In this document: in pieces, positions 9,024 to 16,747 of the stretch | Position numbering within the stretch: position 1 is the stretch's first letter | How the letters are laid out: each line of letters opens with the position of its first letter | Source: BP-133 sp040756995 | GTDB lineage: Bacteria; Actinomycetota; Acidimicrobiia; IMCC26256; BP-133 | NCBI GenBank assembly: GCA_040756995.1 | Contig: JBFLYK010000012.1 | Span: forward strand, 62,001-126,000 | Length of the DNA: 64,000 bases | Reading direction: 5' to 3' | The notes under the pieces: model-generated | Database searches by the model: none | What the model saw: the letters and a program-made list of their open reading frames with translations, nothing else | What the model was told of the DNA's origin: nothing | Made by a program: the position numbers and the translations under genes

Positions 9024-9650
9024 CTATTCGATGCCGTGCTCCAGGGCGTAGCGGATCAGCTCCTGGCGCCGCGACAGCTGCAGTTTGCCCAGGATGTTCC
9101 GGACGTGGTTCTCGACCGTCTTTTCCGAGATGAACAGCTGGTCCCCGATCTGGCGGTAGGTGTGGCCCCGGGCCACGAGCTGGAGGACCTCCCGTTCCCG
9201 CTCCGACAGCGGATTGGCGCCGGTGGCGGCCTTCGACAGCCGCCGGAACTCGCCCAGCACCAGCGCCGCCAGCGTGGCCGAGAAGACGGGCTCACCGGCC
9301 GCCGCCCGCACCAGCGCCGCCCGCAGCTCCGGGCCCGGCGTCGACTTCACCAGGTACCCGACGGCGCCGGCCGCCACCGCGTCGAGGACGTCACGTTCCA
9401 TCTCCGACACGGTGAGGACGACGATGCGGGTCTGCTCGGCGCACTTCCGCACCACCTTGAGCCCCCCGCCCTCCGGCATCGTGAGATCGCAGACCACGAG
9501 GTCGGGGCTGGTCTCCCGGATCACGGCCACGGCCTCGGTGGCCGTGCCGGCCGTGCCGACGACCTCGAAGCCGTCCCCGAGGTCCGCCGCCACCCCGTCC
9601 CGCCAGATCGGGTGGTCGTCGACCAGCACCACCCGGATGGGCGCCGTCAC
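9024..9650 (-). CDS. NarL/FixJ-family response regulator (MacR-like)
   Basis: The 208-residue DNA-binding response regulator has a receiver domain at residues 1-120, with acidic pocket VDDHP, phospho-acceptor Asp near 54 in VVCDLTMP, the conserved Thr in VVLTVS and Lys in YLVKS. A LuxR-type helix-turn-helix occupies the C-terminus (LSEREREVLQLVARG through SEKTVENHVRNIL). The gene starts 17 bases after the stop of the histidine kinase gene on the same strand, so the pair is one operon and almost certainly a cognate phosphorelay. Targets are unknown; the 852-residue membrane protein downstream is one candidate. Confidence 0.93.
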   Translation of the reverse strand: MTAPIRVVLVDDHPIWRDGVAADLGDGFEVVGTAGTATEAVAVIRETSPDLVVCDLTMPEGGGLKVVRKCAEQTRIVVLTVSEMERDVLDAVAAGAVGYLVKSTPGPELRAALVRAAAGEPVFSATLAALVLGEFRRLSKAATGANPLSEREREVLQLVARGHTYRQIGDQLFISEKTVENHVRNILGKLQLSRRQELIRYALEHGIE

Positions 9651-9666
9651 CGCCCACCGCCGCGGC

Positions 9667-10911
9667 TCAGGCCGGCACCCACAGCCGCACCTCCGTCCCG
9701 AAGCCGGGGGCGCTGGCCACCTCGGCCCGCCCGCCGACCTCGGCCATCCGCCCCCGCACCGACCGGCTCAGCCCGACGCCGTCGGGCACCGCGGCGGTGT
9801 CGTAGCCGGTGCCGTCGTCCTTCACCGAGCAGAACAGCCCGCCGTCGTCGGTCGGTTCGGCGTAGACGGTGACCCGGGTGGCGGCGCCGTGCTTTCCGGC
9901 GTTGGTCAACGCCTCCCCGACGGCCCCGGCCACGGCGGCGACGACCTCCGCCCGCAGCTTCGGCACGTCCTCCGCCGCGATCACGTCGACCCGCCCCCCG
10001 AAGGCCCGCTCGAATCGGGCCCCGGCCGCCCGCAGAGCCGTACCGAGATCCCCGCCGCCCCGCGCCGCCCGGAGTCGGTCGAAGGCCGCCAGCGTGGCCC
10101 GGCTCAGCGCCGGGCCGTCGGGACCGGCCCGGGATCCTGGGGACGGGTCGCCGGCCGAGCCCTCATCGGCGCCGCCTTCCGGGCCGTGGGGCAGGCCCGA
10201 TCTGCCGCCCTCGGCGCTCGCTCCGCCGCCGAAGAGGAACTCCCGCAGTTCCCGCTCCTGCTCCCGGGCCAGCCGGGCCAGGGCTTCGTCGCCCGCTCTC
10301 CGCTCGACCAGCGCCAGCGTCTGGAGCACCCCGTCGTGGAGCGTGCGGGCCACTTCCTCCCGGGCCCGGGCCGCCGACACCTCCCGCTCCGCCCGCACCA
10401 GCAACCGGAACAGGTACCCGGCCAGCACACCCGACAGGGCGTAGAGCACCGTCGTGTTGACCAGCGACAGGGCCCGTCCCGCAGTGTCGACGGACGCGCC
10501 GTTCCACAGCGTCGCCACCACCCGGCAGCCGCCGAGGACGACCCCGCTCGCCGCCCCGGCCCACGGCCCGAACGCCACGCCGCCGGCCAGCACGCCGACC
10601 AGCGGCCAGACCGAACCCAGCGACTGCGACGTGGAGAAGGCATGCCCTTCCCCGAACACCCAGCCGTCGAAGACCAGCAGCGCCGCGCCCAGCGCCACCT
10701 CGGTCACGACCGCCACCGGCGAGCACAGGAACGCCGGTCTCCACCGCCACGCCGACGCCCACGCCGCCGTCAACACCAGCGCCGCGGTCACCAGGGCGAC
10801 CGCCACCACCGGATGTTCGAGGTCCTCCCGCGCCAGCAGCAGGACGACGGCCATCCACGCCCACGCCACCCACCGGAAGGCAGCCAACGCCTGGAGAACG
10901 GCCCGCTCCAC
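9667..10911 (-). CDS. Sensor histidine kinase, MacS-like (DUF5931 plus HisKA_3/HATPase)
   Basis: The 414-residue membrane kinase has about five N-terminal transmembrane helices in residues 1-165, consistent with the DUF5931 sensor module of MacS-type kinases. A dimerisation and phospho-acceptor segment follows (ARTLHDGVLQTLALVERR, His near 191). Residues ~225-265 are a Ser/Gly/Pro-rich insert, then comes an HATPase domain with N-box EALTNAGKHG near 333 and G-box DDGTGYD. It should phosphorylate the regulator encoded immediately downstream. The sensed signal is not evident; the small extracytoplasmic portion suggests an envelope or membrane signal. It heads a minus-strand operon, with 63 bases between it and the acyl-CoA synthetase stop. 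Confidence 0.92.
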   Translation of the reverse strand: MERAVLQALAAFRWVAWAWMAVVLLLAREDLEHPVVAVALVTAALVLTAAWASAWRWRPAFLCSPVAVVTEVALGAALLVFDGWVFGEGHAFSTSQSLGSVWPLVGVLAGGVAFGPWAGAASGVVLGGCRVVATLWNGASVDTAGRALSLVNTTVLYALSGVLAGYLFRLLVRAEREVSAARAREEVARTLHDGVLQTLALVERRAGDEALARLAREQERELREFLFGGGASAEGGRSGLPHGPEGGADEGSAGDPSPGSRAGPDGPALSRATLAAFDRLRAARGGGDLGTALRAAGARFERAFGGRVDVIAAEDVPKLRAEVVAAVAGAVGEALTNAGKHGAATRVTVYAEPTDDGGLFCSVKDDGTGYDTAAVPDGVGLSRSVRGRMAEVGGRAEVASAPGFGTEVRLWVPA

Positions 10912-10974
10912 ACCCCCAGGCTACGACCCGCCCCCGGCCGCCGGGCGCGCCCCGGACCGGCGCCCGTCGCTTCC

Positions 10975-12615
10975 CTATGCCGTCTTGACTCCTGCCGCTC
11001 CCTCGAGCCCCAGCTCGGCGATGGCCGCCTCCCGCATCTTGAACTTCTGGATCTTGCCGGTGACGGTCATGGGGAACTCGTCGGTGAACTTGATGTAGCG
11101 GGGGACTTTGTAGTGGGCGATCTTGCCCTTGCAGAACTCCTTGAGGGCGTCCTCGGTCAAGGTGGCGCCTTCGCGCACCTTGACCCAGGCCATCAGTTCT
11201 TCGCCGTACTTCACGTCGGGCACGCCGATCACCTGGACGTCGCTCACGTCGGGATGCGTGTAGAGGAACTCCTCGATCTCCCGGGGATAGATGTTCTCGC
11301 CGCCCCGGATGATCATGTCCTTGATGCGGCCGACGATGTTGACGTAGCCGTCGGCGTCCATCGTGGCCAGGTCGCCGGTGTGCATCCAGCCCGCCCGGTC
11401 GATGGCTTCGGCGGTTCGCTCCGGGTCGTTCCAGTAGCCGGTCATCACCGAGTAGCCCCGGGTGCAGAGCTCGCCGGGCACCCCGCGCTCGACCACACGG
11501 CCGGTCTCGGGGTCGATGATCTTCACCTCGACGTGGGGGTGGACCCGGCCGACGGTCGAGACCCGGTGCTCCAGGCTGTCGTCGGGCGTCGTCTGCGTCG
11601 ACACCGGCGACGTCTCGGTCATGCCGTAGGCGATCGTCACCTCTTCCATGTGCATGCGGGACACGACCTGCTTCATGACCTCCACCGGGCACGGCGAGCC
11701 GGCCATGATGCCCGTCCGCAGCGAGGACAGGTCGTATTTCCCGAAGTCGGGATGCTCGAGCTCGGCGATGAACATGGTCGGCACGCCGTAGAGGCTGGTG
11801 CAGCGCTCGGCGGCCACCGCCTCCAGCGTGGCGCCCGGCTCGAACCCCGCTTCGGGAATGACGATCGCCGCGCCGTGGGTGGTGCAGGCCAGGTTGCCGA
11901 GCACCATCCCGAAGCAGTGGTAGAAGGGCACCGGGATGCAGACCCGGTCGGCGTCGGTGTACCGGCAGGCCTCGCCGATGAAGTAGCCGTTGTTCAGGAT
12001 GTTGTGGTGCGACAGCGTGGCCCCCTTGGGGAAGCCGGTGGTGCCGCTCGTGTACTGGATGTTGATCGGGTCGTCGAACTGCAGCGCGGCCATCCGCTCC
12101 CGCAGCGCCTCGTCCGTGACCGATGCCGCGCCGGCGATGAGCGAGTGCCAGCCATCGGTGCCGAGGAGGATCACCTTCTCCAGCGCGGTCAGCTCCGGAC
12201 GGACCTCCTCGATCATCGCCTCGTAGTTGCTGGTCTTGAACGCCTGGGCGGCGATGAGCAGCCGGCAGCCGGACTGGTTGAGGGCGTAGGCCAACTCGGA
12301 GGTCCGGTAGGCCGGGTTGATGTTGACCAGGATCACGCCCACCTTGGCGGTGGCGTACTGGACCAGCACCCACTCGTAACAGTTCGGACTCCAGATCCCG
12401 ACCCGGTCACCGGCCTCCAGCCCGAGAGCCAGGAGCCCCCGGGCGACCTCGTCGACCGCGGCGTTGAACTCGGCGTAGGTGTAGCGCCGGTTCTGGTGGC
12501 GCGACACCAGGGCGAGGTGGCCGGGGAACCGGGCGGCGGTGCGCTCCAGGTTCTCCCCGATGGCCTCGCCGAGCAGCGGCTGGGTCGACGGGCCGTTGGC
12601 GTACGACAAGGTCAT
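10975..12615 (-). CDS. Acyl-CoA synthetase (AMP-dependent, FadD/AcsA-like)
   Basis: This 546-residue adenylate-forming enzyme activates a carboxylic acid to acyl-AMP and then acyl-CoA. The nucleotide loop YTSGTTGFPKG, the AMP motif YGMTETSP, the TGDL hinge region and the C-terminal GRIKDMIIRGGENIYP with a late catalytic Lys (TGKIQKFKMRE) are all present. It resembles medium- or long-chain fatty acid ligases, but chain length cannot be assigned. ATG 12615 is chosen because its first bases form an ATGA overlap with the msrA stop and AGGAG lies about ten bases upstream; the frame extends further upstream only as a shadow of msrA. It is therefore translationally coupled to msrA. Confidence 0.92.
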   Translation of the reverse strand: MTLSYANGPSTQPLLGEAIGENLERTAARFPGHLALVSRHQNRRYTYAEFNAAVDEVARGLLALGLEAGDRVGIWSPNCYEWVLVQYATAKVGVILVNINPAYRTSELAYALNQSGCRLLIAAQAFKTSNYEAMIEEVRPELTALEKVILLGTDGWHSLIAGAASVTDEALRERMAALQFDDPINIQYTSGTTGFPKGATLSHHNILNNGYFIGEACRYTDADRVCIPVPFYHCFGMVLGNLACTTHGAAIVIPEAGFEPGATLEAVAAERCTSLYGVPTMFIAELEHPDFGKYDLSSLRTGIMAGSPCPVEVMKQVVSRMHMEEVTIAYGMTETSPVSTQTTPDDSLEHRVSTVGRVHPHVEVKIIDPETGRVVERGVPGELCTRGYSVMTGYWNDPERTAEAIDRAGWMHTGDLATMDADGYVNIVGRIKDMIIRGGENIYPREIEEFLYTHPDVSDVQVIGVPDVKYGEELMAWVKVREGATLTEDALKEFCKGKIAHYKVPRYIKFTDEFPMTVTGKIQKFKMREAAIAELGLEGAAGVKTA

Positions 12616-13244
12616 GAGCAGCTGACTCCTGTTCCTCCGATGCCGCAGTAGCCGTAGGGGTTCTTGGCCAGATACTGCTGGTGGTAGTCCTCGGCGTAGT
12701 AGAAGGGCCCGGCCGGGGCGATCTCGGTCGTGATCGGCCCGTAGCCGGCGTCGGCCAGCGCCTTGTTGTACGCCTCCCGGGAGGCCTCGGCCGCCGCCTT
12801 CTGCTCGTCGGAGAACGTGTAGATGGCCGAGCGGTACTGGGTGCCGACGTCGTTGCCCTGCCGCATGCCCTGCGTCGGGTCGTGCGCCTCCCAGAAGATC
12901 TTGAGCAGCTGCTCGTAGCTCGTCCGGGCCGGGTCGAACACGACCAACACGACTTCGGCATGCCCCGTCCGCCCCGAGCAGACCTCCTCGTACGTCGGGT
13001 TCGGCGTGTAGCCGCCGGCGTAGCCGACCGCCGTCGTGTACACCCCCGACGCCTCCCAGAACTTCCGCTCGGCACCCCAGAAGCAACCCATGCCGACGAC
13101 CATCACCTCGAGCCCGTCGGGGAACGGCCCCGTGAGCGGCGTCCCGAGCACCTCGTGCGCCGCCGGCACCGGCATCGCCCGCTCCCGCCCCGGCAACGCC
13201 TGCTCCGGTGCCACCATCTCGCTCTTCTTCGAGAAAAACCCCAT
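12612..13244 (-). CDS. msrA: Peptide-methionine (S)-S-oxide reductase MsrA
   Basis: This enzyme repairs methionine-S-sulfoxide in proteins using thioredoxin. The catalytic GCFWGAE motif is near residue 53 and the C-terminal resolving cysteine region YCGIGGTGVSC is intact. The family GYAGG, YxGHAE-like (RTGHAEVV) and DPTQ segments are also seen. Length (210 residues) is normal, with a ~40-residue N-terminal extension (MGFFSKKSEM) of the kind found in actinobacterial MsrA. It is the first gene of a two-gene minus-strand operon, overlapping the acyl-CoA synthetase by four bases. Its upstream region (13245-13485) is shared with the divergent DUF559 gene and contains two 46-bp palindromes. Confidence 0.96.
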   Translation of the reverse strand: MGFFSKKSEMVAPEQALPGRERAMPVPAAHEVLGTPLTGPFPDGLEVMVVGMGCFWGAERKFWEASGVYTTAVGYAGGYTPNPTYEEVCSGRTGHAEVVLVVFDPARTSYEQLLKIFWEAHDPTQGMRQGNDVGTQYRSAIYTFSDEQKAAAEASREAYNKALADAGYGPITTEIAPAGPFYYAEDYHQQYLAKNPYGYCGIGGTGVSCS

Positions 13245-13355
13245 GAGAACCTCCGCTTCGACGCAATACCCTACGCCCCGCCCCGCGGAGCGCTCCGAAG
13301 GCTTCAGTCCCCCCTCGAGCGCCCCCGTTACCCGCCGGAGCACCCGCTTCCTCCC

Positions 13356-13401
13356 AACTGGCGTTCGATTTCCGCTGTATTCCGGCAAACGAACGCCAGT
13401 T
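13356..13401. repeat. 46-bp palindromic repeat, copy A
   Basis: Perfect 12-bp arms AACTGGCGTTCG and CGAACGCCAGTT flank a 22-bp imperfectly paired core. The core is asymmetric, and it matches copies C-E better when reverse-complemented, so A is in the opposite orientation. It lies in the divergent region between msrA and the DUF559 gene. Confidence 0.9.
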
Positions 13402-13425
13402 CGAACCACTTCCCCCGCCCAAGCA

Positions 13426-13471
13426 TTCCGGCGTTCCTTTTCCGCCATATCCCGGAATAGGAACGCCAGTT
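13426..13471. repeat. 46-bp palindromic repeat, copy B
   Basis: The right arm GGAACGCCAGTT is intact; the left arm has three changes. The reverse complement of its core is nearly identical to the core of copies D and E, so it is inverted relative to them. It begins exactly 70 bases after copy A (24-base spacer) and ends 15 bases before the DUF559 gene start, next to its ribosome-binding site. Confidence 0.88.
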
Positions 13472-13485
13472 CGAAGGGAGGACGG

Positions 13486-14469
13486 GTGGAACCCGCCAGC
13501 CAGAACAGCGTTGACCCGGTTGGTCCGGAGGATGACGACGCCGCCGCTCTGACGTTCGCCGACCACGTGAACAACTTTGGCCGCAAGCAGAAGTCGATTG
13601 TGACGCGACGACAGCTCCGCTCAGTCGGAATGAGCGACGACGACATCGACCACGAGCTTGCCGCCCGGACGCTTTGTCGGGAAGCGCCCGGCGCTTTCCG
13701 CCCATGGGGGGTGAAGCGATCCTGGCACCTCCGGGCGTCGGCCGCCGTGTTGTCCGCCCGGGCGCCGGCCCTCATCTCACATCGGAGCGCGGCCTGGTTG
13801 TACGGGATTGATGAGCGCATGCCCGGCATCATCGACATCACCGTTCCCCGGCACCGCCGGCCCCGGGCTCGGCCGGGGATCCAGTTCCACGAGAGCCGGC
13901 TGTTCGACGTCGCGTCCGAGACTGCCGCGGTGCGGGATGAGCTGCCCGTCACCGGCGTCGCCCGGACGATCCTCGACTCCTGCGCCGTCCTGCCCCGGTT
14001 CGTCGAGCGCCTCGACCTCCTGGATGAAGCGCGGCGGCTCAAACTCGTGGACTGGGATGAGCTTTGGGAGTGCTTTGTGGTCCACACCGGTCGAGGACGG
14101 CGAGGTCTGCGCCGCTACCGCGATGTCCTGCTCACCCGCGACGGGACGGCGCCGGCGGCGACGAAGTTCGCCCGTCGCGTCGGTCTGCTCCTCGAGTCGG
14201 CCGGCCTTCCGACTCCCGTCTACGAGCACCCGGTCGACCACCACGAGGGCCGGTACTACATCGACCTCGCCTTCTTGACGCCGCGGAAGGTCGCGGTCGA
14301 GTGCATCGGCCGGATCGGACACGACTTCGAACGGGCCTTCGAGATGGACCCCGTCCGCCGCAACCGTCTCCAGCTGCTTGGCTGGATCGTGATTGAAGTC
14401 ACCTGGCGGCGCTTCATCAATGACCCTGAATCCGTGATCGCCGAAGTCCTGCAGGCCCTCGGGCTCTAG
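13486..14469 (+). CDS. AbiEi-like winged-helix/DUF559 nuclease-fold protein
   Basis: This 327-residue protein has a two-part architecture. Residues ~30-75 (KQKSIVTRRQLRSVGMSDDDI) resemble the winged-helix domain of AbiEi-type antitoxins and are followed by the usual linker with HRSAAWLYGI. Residues ~235-327 are a DUF559/Vsr-like PD-(D/E)XK fold: Asp260 in YYIDLAF, Glu272 in AVECIG, then a basic helix and LLGWIVIEVTW. GTG 13486 is chosen because GGGAGG sits about five bases upstream; the frame is open much earlier but crosses the repeats. No partner toxin or methylase is adjacent. Palindrome copies A and B lie upstream and C-E downstream, in inverted orientation. DNA binding is likely, nuclease activity unproven, biological role unknown. 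Confidence 0.8.
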   Translation: MEPASQNSVDPVGPEDDDAAALTFADHVNNFGRKQKSIVTRRQLRSVGMSDDDIDHELAARTLCREAPGAFRPWGVKRSWHLRASAAVLSARAPALISHRSAAWLYGIDERMPGIIDITVPRHRRPRARPGIQFHESRLFDVASETAAVRDELPVTGVARTILDSCAVLPRFVERLDLLDEARRLKLVDWDELWECFVVHTGRGRRGLRRYRDVLLTRDGTAPAATKFARRVGLLLESAGLPTPVYEHPVDHHEGRYYIDLAFLTPRKVAVECIGRIGHDFERAFEMDPVRRNRLQLLGWIVIEVTWRRFINDPESVIAEVLQALGL

Positions 14470-14502
14470 CCCGGCCTGGATCGACGGCCCGAGCGCGCAC
14501 CC

Positions 14503-14548
14503 AACTGGCGTTCCTTTACCGGGATATAGCGGAAAAGGAACGCCAGTT
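14503..14548. repeat. 46-bp palindromic repeat, copy C
   Basis: Arms AACTGGCGTTCC and GGAACGCCAGTT are perfect, and pairing continues inward (TTTACCG with CGGAAAA, one mismatch) around a GATAT centre. It is the first of three copies at exact 70-base spacing in the convergent gap between the DUF559 gene and the binding-protein gene. Confidence 0.92.
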
Positions 14549-14572
14549 GGGTTGGGGGTCGCCCGCGGGCCG

Positions 14573-14618
14573 TTCTGGCGTTCGTTTACCGGGATATGGC
14601 GGAAAAGGAACGCCAGTT
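14573..14618. repeat. 46-bp palindromic repeat, copy D
   Basis: Same orientation as copy C, with the left arm altered to TTCTGGCGTTCG and the right arm intact. It is separated from C by a 24-base GC-rich spacer that is identical to the D-E spacer, so D and E look like a recent tandem duplication. Confidence 0.9.
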
Positions 14619-14642
14619 GGGTTGGGGGTCGCCCGCGGGCCG

Positions 14643-14688
14643 TTCTGGCGTTCGTTTACCGGGATATGGCGGAAAAGGAACGCCAGTT
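14643..14688. repeat. 46-bp palindromic repeat, copy E
   Basis: Identical to copy D over all 46 bases. The 24 bases that follow (14689-14712) are a diverged version of the C-D/D-E spacer, after which the pattern ends. It lies 55 bases beyond the stop of the convergent binding-protein gene. Confidence 0.9.
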
Positions 14689-14742
14689 GCGTCGGGGGTG
14701 GCCCGCCGGTTGGGCGGGCGGCGGCCGGAGCAGGGACCGGGG

Positions 14743-16686
14743 TCAGTCCTTGTGGGGGTAGGACGGCGGGCGGTCGGACGGGGGTGGTTCGGCGTAGACC
14801 GTCACGGTTCCGGAGCGGTCGAAAGCGGCGGGCTCGGTGGCGGGCTGCTGGCCGGGGAGGTAGCGGCGGCCGCCTTCGGTGTAGCGGTACATCCCGACGC
14901 CGTGGCTGCCGGACTCGTCCGGGCCGGGGGTGGTGGCGTCCCACCACAGTTCGGTCACGTCGTCGCCGGCGCCGTAGTCGTCGCCGGACCACAGGCCGTG
15001 CCGGCCGAACGACACCGACGGGCTCGTGACCATCCCCCGCCCGGCGGGCGGGAGGCGGAAGAGGCCGTCGCGCACCGACGCCGGCGTCACCACCGGGCCG
15101 CCGAGGTGCATGCCGGTGAAGAACATCCACGGCGCCCGGTAGATCAGGGCGTGCGACGCCCGGGCCGGCGGCGGATGGCCGGCGTGCCACAGGTGGATCC
15201 GCCACGCCTCGCCCTGGCCGGCGGTCAGCCGGGCGCCGGAGAACGACAGGCCGAAGGCATGGGCCCACTGCGTCTGGTCGTAGGTCCGGCCGGCGAAGGT
15301 GGTGTCGGCGCCGGTCAGCCCGCCGCCACCGCCGCCGCCGACCGAGCCGGCCGACGCCCCGGAGCCCACCCCCGGCCCTAGGAGCACCCACTCCGGGCTG
15401 TAGCCCTGCCGGGTCGCCTCCTGCGTCATGAACACCGGAAACAGTCCGTCACCGACGTAGAGGACGCTGGTCACCCCGGCCTGGCGCAGCCGGCTCACCA
15501 CCCGCCGGGCCTCGGCCGAACCGGACGCCGCCGCCGTCCCCGCCGAACCGGGGAAGCCGACGGAGTCGAGCAGCTCCACACCCGCCCGGCGCAGCTCCCG
15601 CTCCAGTGCCTCGGCGCCCCGCAGACCCGTCTGCCCCGGCGAGTCCTCGTACACCAACCCGAAGGTGCGGGTCTGGGTGGCCAGCATCACGTCGCCGGCG
15701 AAGCGGGCCGCCCGCCCGGCCAGCCGCTTCGCCACGTACTCCGTCTGCAGGGTGATCCGCTCGCTGACCGTCGGCTCCGGCGAGATCACGTACGGCGCCC
15801 GGGCCTGGTACCAGGCCGCCGGCTCCGGCACGGCGCAGAGGCACAGCACCCGGCGGGCGGCCAGCTCGTCGGCGTAGGCCGAGGTCCGGGCCGGGCCGCC
15901 CCAGGAGGCGAAGGCTCCGAACTCGGTGGCCACCCGCGCCGCGTCGGCCCGGGCCGCCAGGGCGTCGTCGTCCGCCCCCGACGGCGTGACGAAGACCAGC
16001 CGCACCCGCCGCCCCCACGTCTGGTAGTGGCGCTCGAAGTAGTCGGCGTACGACCGGTAGGTGGCGGCCACCTCGTCGGCGCTGTCCCGGTTGCCGGCCG
16101 CGGCGGCCAGCGCCTGGGCGGCGACGTCGCCCCGGGCCAGGTACACCGCCACGGTGATCGTCTCGGCCGTCACGCCGGGCCACGTGGCCCCGCGGTTCGA
16201 CGGCACCGACGCCACACAGGGCGGGGCGAAGCGGGACGGCACCGCCAGCCGCCCGGTCGCCGGGTCGCAGGCCGGGCTGGGAAGCAACACCGGCCCGGTG
16301 GCGGCCGCCGCCGCCCGCCCGGTGGTGGCCGACGTCACGGCGGACGGCCGGGACGCACCGGCGACACGCCCGTCCGGCGCCGCGCTGGCGGTGGTCTCCG
16401 GCGTGGCGCGGCCCGTCCGCCCGGCGTCGGCGGCCCGGCGGGCCGCCGGCTTTTTGGGTGGCGTCGGATCGATCACCTTGAAGCCGCTGCCCCCACCGCC
16501 GGGATTGCCGGCCGCCGCGCCATCCGGACGGCTCGTCGGGAGCAGGGCCAGAATCAGCAGGATGGCGGCCGCGAGCCCGAGGACGTACCGGTACCGGGCC
16601 AGCGACTGGGCCAGGGCGACGACGACCTTGTTCGGCCTGCCGGGCCGGGGCGCGCCCGGGCCGGTCCCCTCCCCTCGTCCCGCCAT
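14743..16686 (-). CDS. Membrane-anchored periplasmic-binding-protein (type 1, LivK-like) family protein
   Basis: The 647-residue protein starts with a basic cytoplasmic tail and one transmembrane helix (VLGLAAAILLILALLP, residues ~34-50). An Ala/Pro/Thr-rich linker of about 100 residues follows, then a receptor-like domain from about residue 165 to 560 of the amino-acid/urea ABC binding-protein type (GVTAETITVAVYLA, FGAFASWGGP, FGLVYEDSPGQ, SVLYVGDGLFPVFMTQEA). It lacks a cleavable lipobox, so it would stay tethered by the helix. No ABC permease or ATPase genes are nearby, so it may be a sensor or an orphan binding protein. The three 46-bp repeats lie just after its stop. Confidence 0.8.
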   Translation of the reverse strand: MAGRGEGTGPGAPRPGRPNKVVVALAQSLARYRYVLGLAAAILLILALLPTSRPDGAAAGNPGGGGSGFKVIDPTPPKKPAARRAADAGRTGRATPETTASAAPDGRVAGASRPSAVTSATTGRAAAAATGPVLLPSPACDPATGRLAVPSRFAPPCVASVPSNRGATWPGVTAETITVAVYLARGDVAAQALAAAAGNRDSADEVAATYRSYADYFERHYQTWGRRVRLVFVTPSGADDDALAARADAARVATEFGAFASWGGPARTSAYADELAARRVLCLCAVPEPAAWYQARAPYVISPEPTVSERITLQTEYVAKRLAGRAARFAGDVMLATQTRTFGLVYEDSPGQTGLRGAEALERELRRAGVELLDSVGFPGSAGTAAASGSAEARRVVSRLRQAGVTSVLYVGDGLFPVFMTQEATRQGYSPEWVLLGPGVGSGASAGSVGGGGGGGLTGADTTFAGRTYDQTQWAHAFGLSFSGARLTAGQGEAWRIHLWHAGHPPPARASHALIYRAPWMFFTGMHLGGPVVTPASVRDGLFRLPPAGRGMVTSPSVSFGRHGLWSGDDYGAGDDVTELWWDATTPGPDESGSHGVGMYRYTEGGRRYLPGQQPATEPAAFDRSGTVTVYAEPPPSDRPPSYPHKD

Positions 16687-16747
16687 TGGCAGATGATCCC
16701 AGACCGTCCGCGACGTCGGCCAGTGCGCCGGTGAAGGGGCGGAACGG

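Noticed and set aside
9160..12651. Plus-strand frame of 1163 codons opposite the two-component and acyl-CoA synthetase genes
   Set aside because: Composition is the typical Arg/Pro/Ala-rich product of the complement of GC-rich genes; the minus-strand genes have full family motifs.
13486..14469. Complete AbiE toxin-antitoxin operon
   Set aside because: No AbiEii nucleotidyltransferase toxin is adjacent, and the C-terminus is DUF559 rather than the AbiEi C-domain, so only a domain resemblance is claimed.
14503..14688. Repeat-spacer array resembling a CRISPR
   Set aside because: The spacers are identical (24 bases), the repeats are long near-palindromes of 46 bp, only three units exist, and no cas genes are present.
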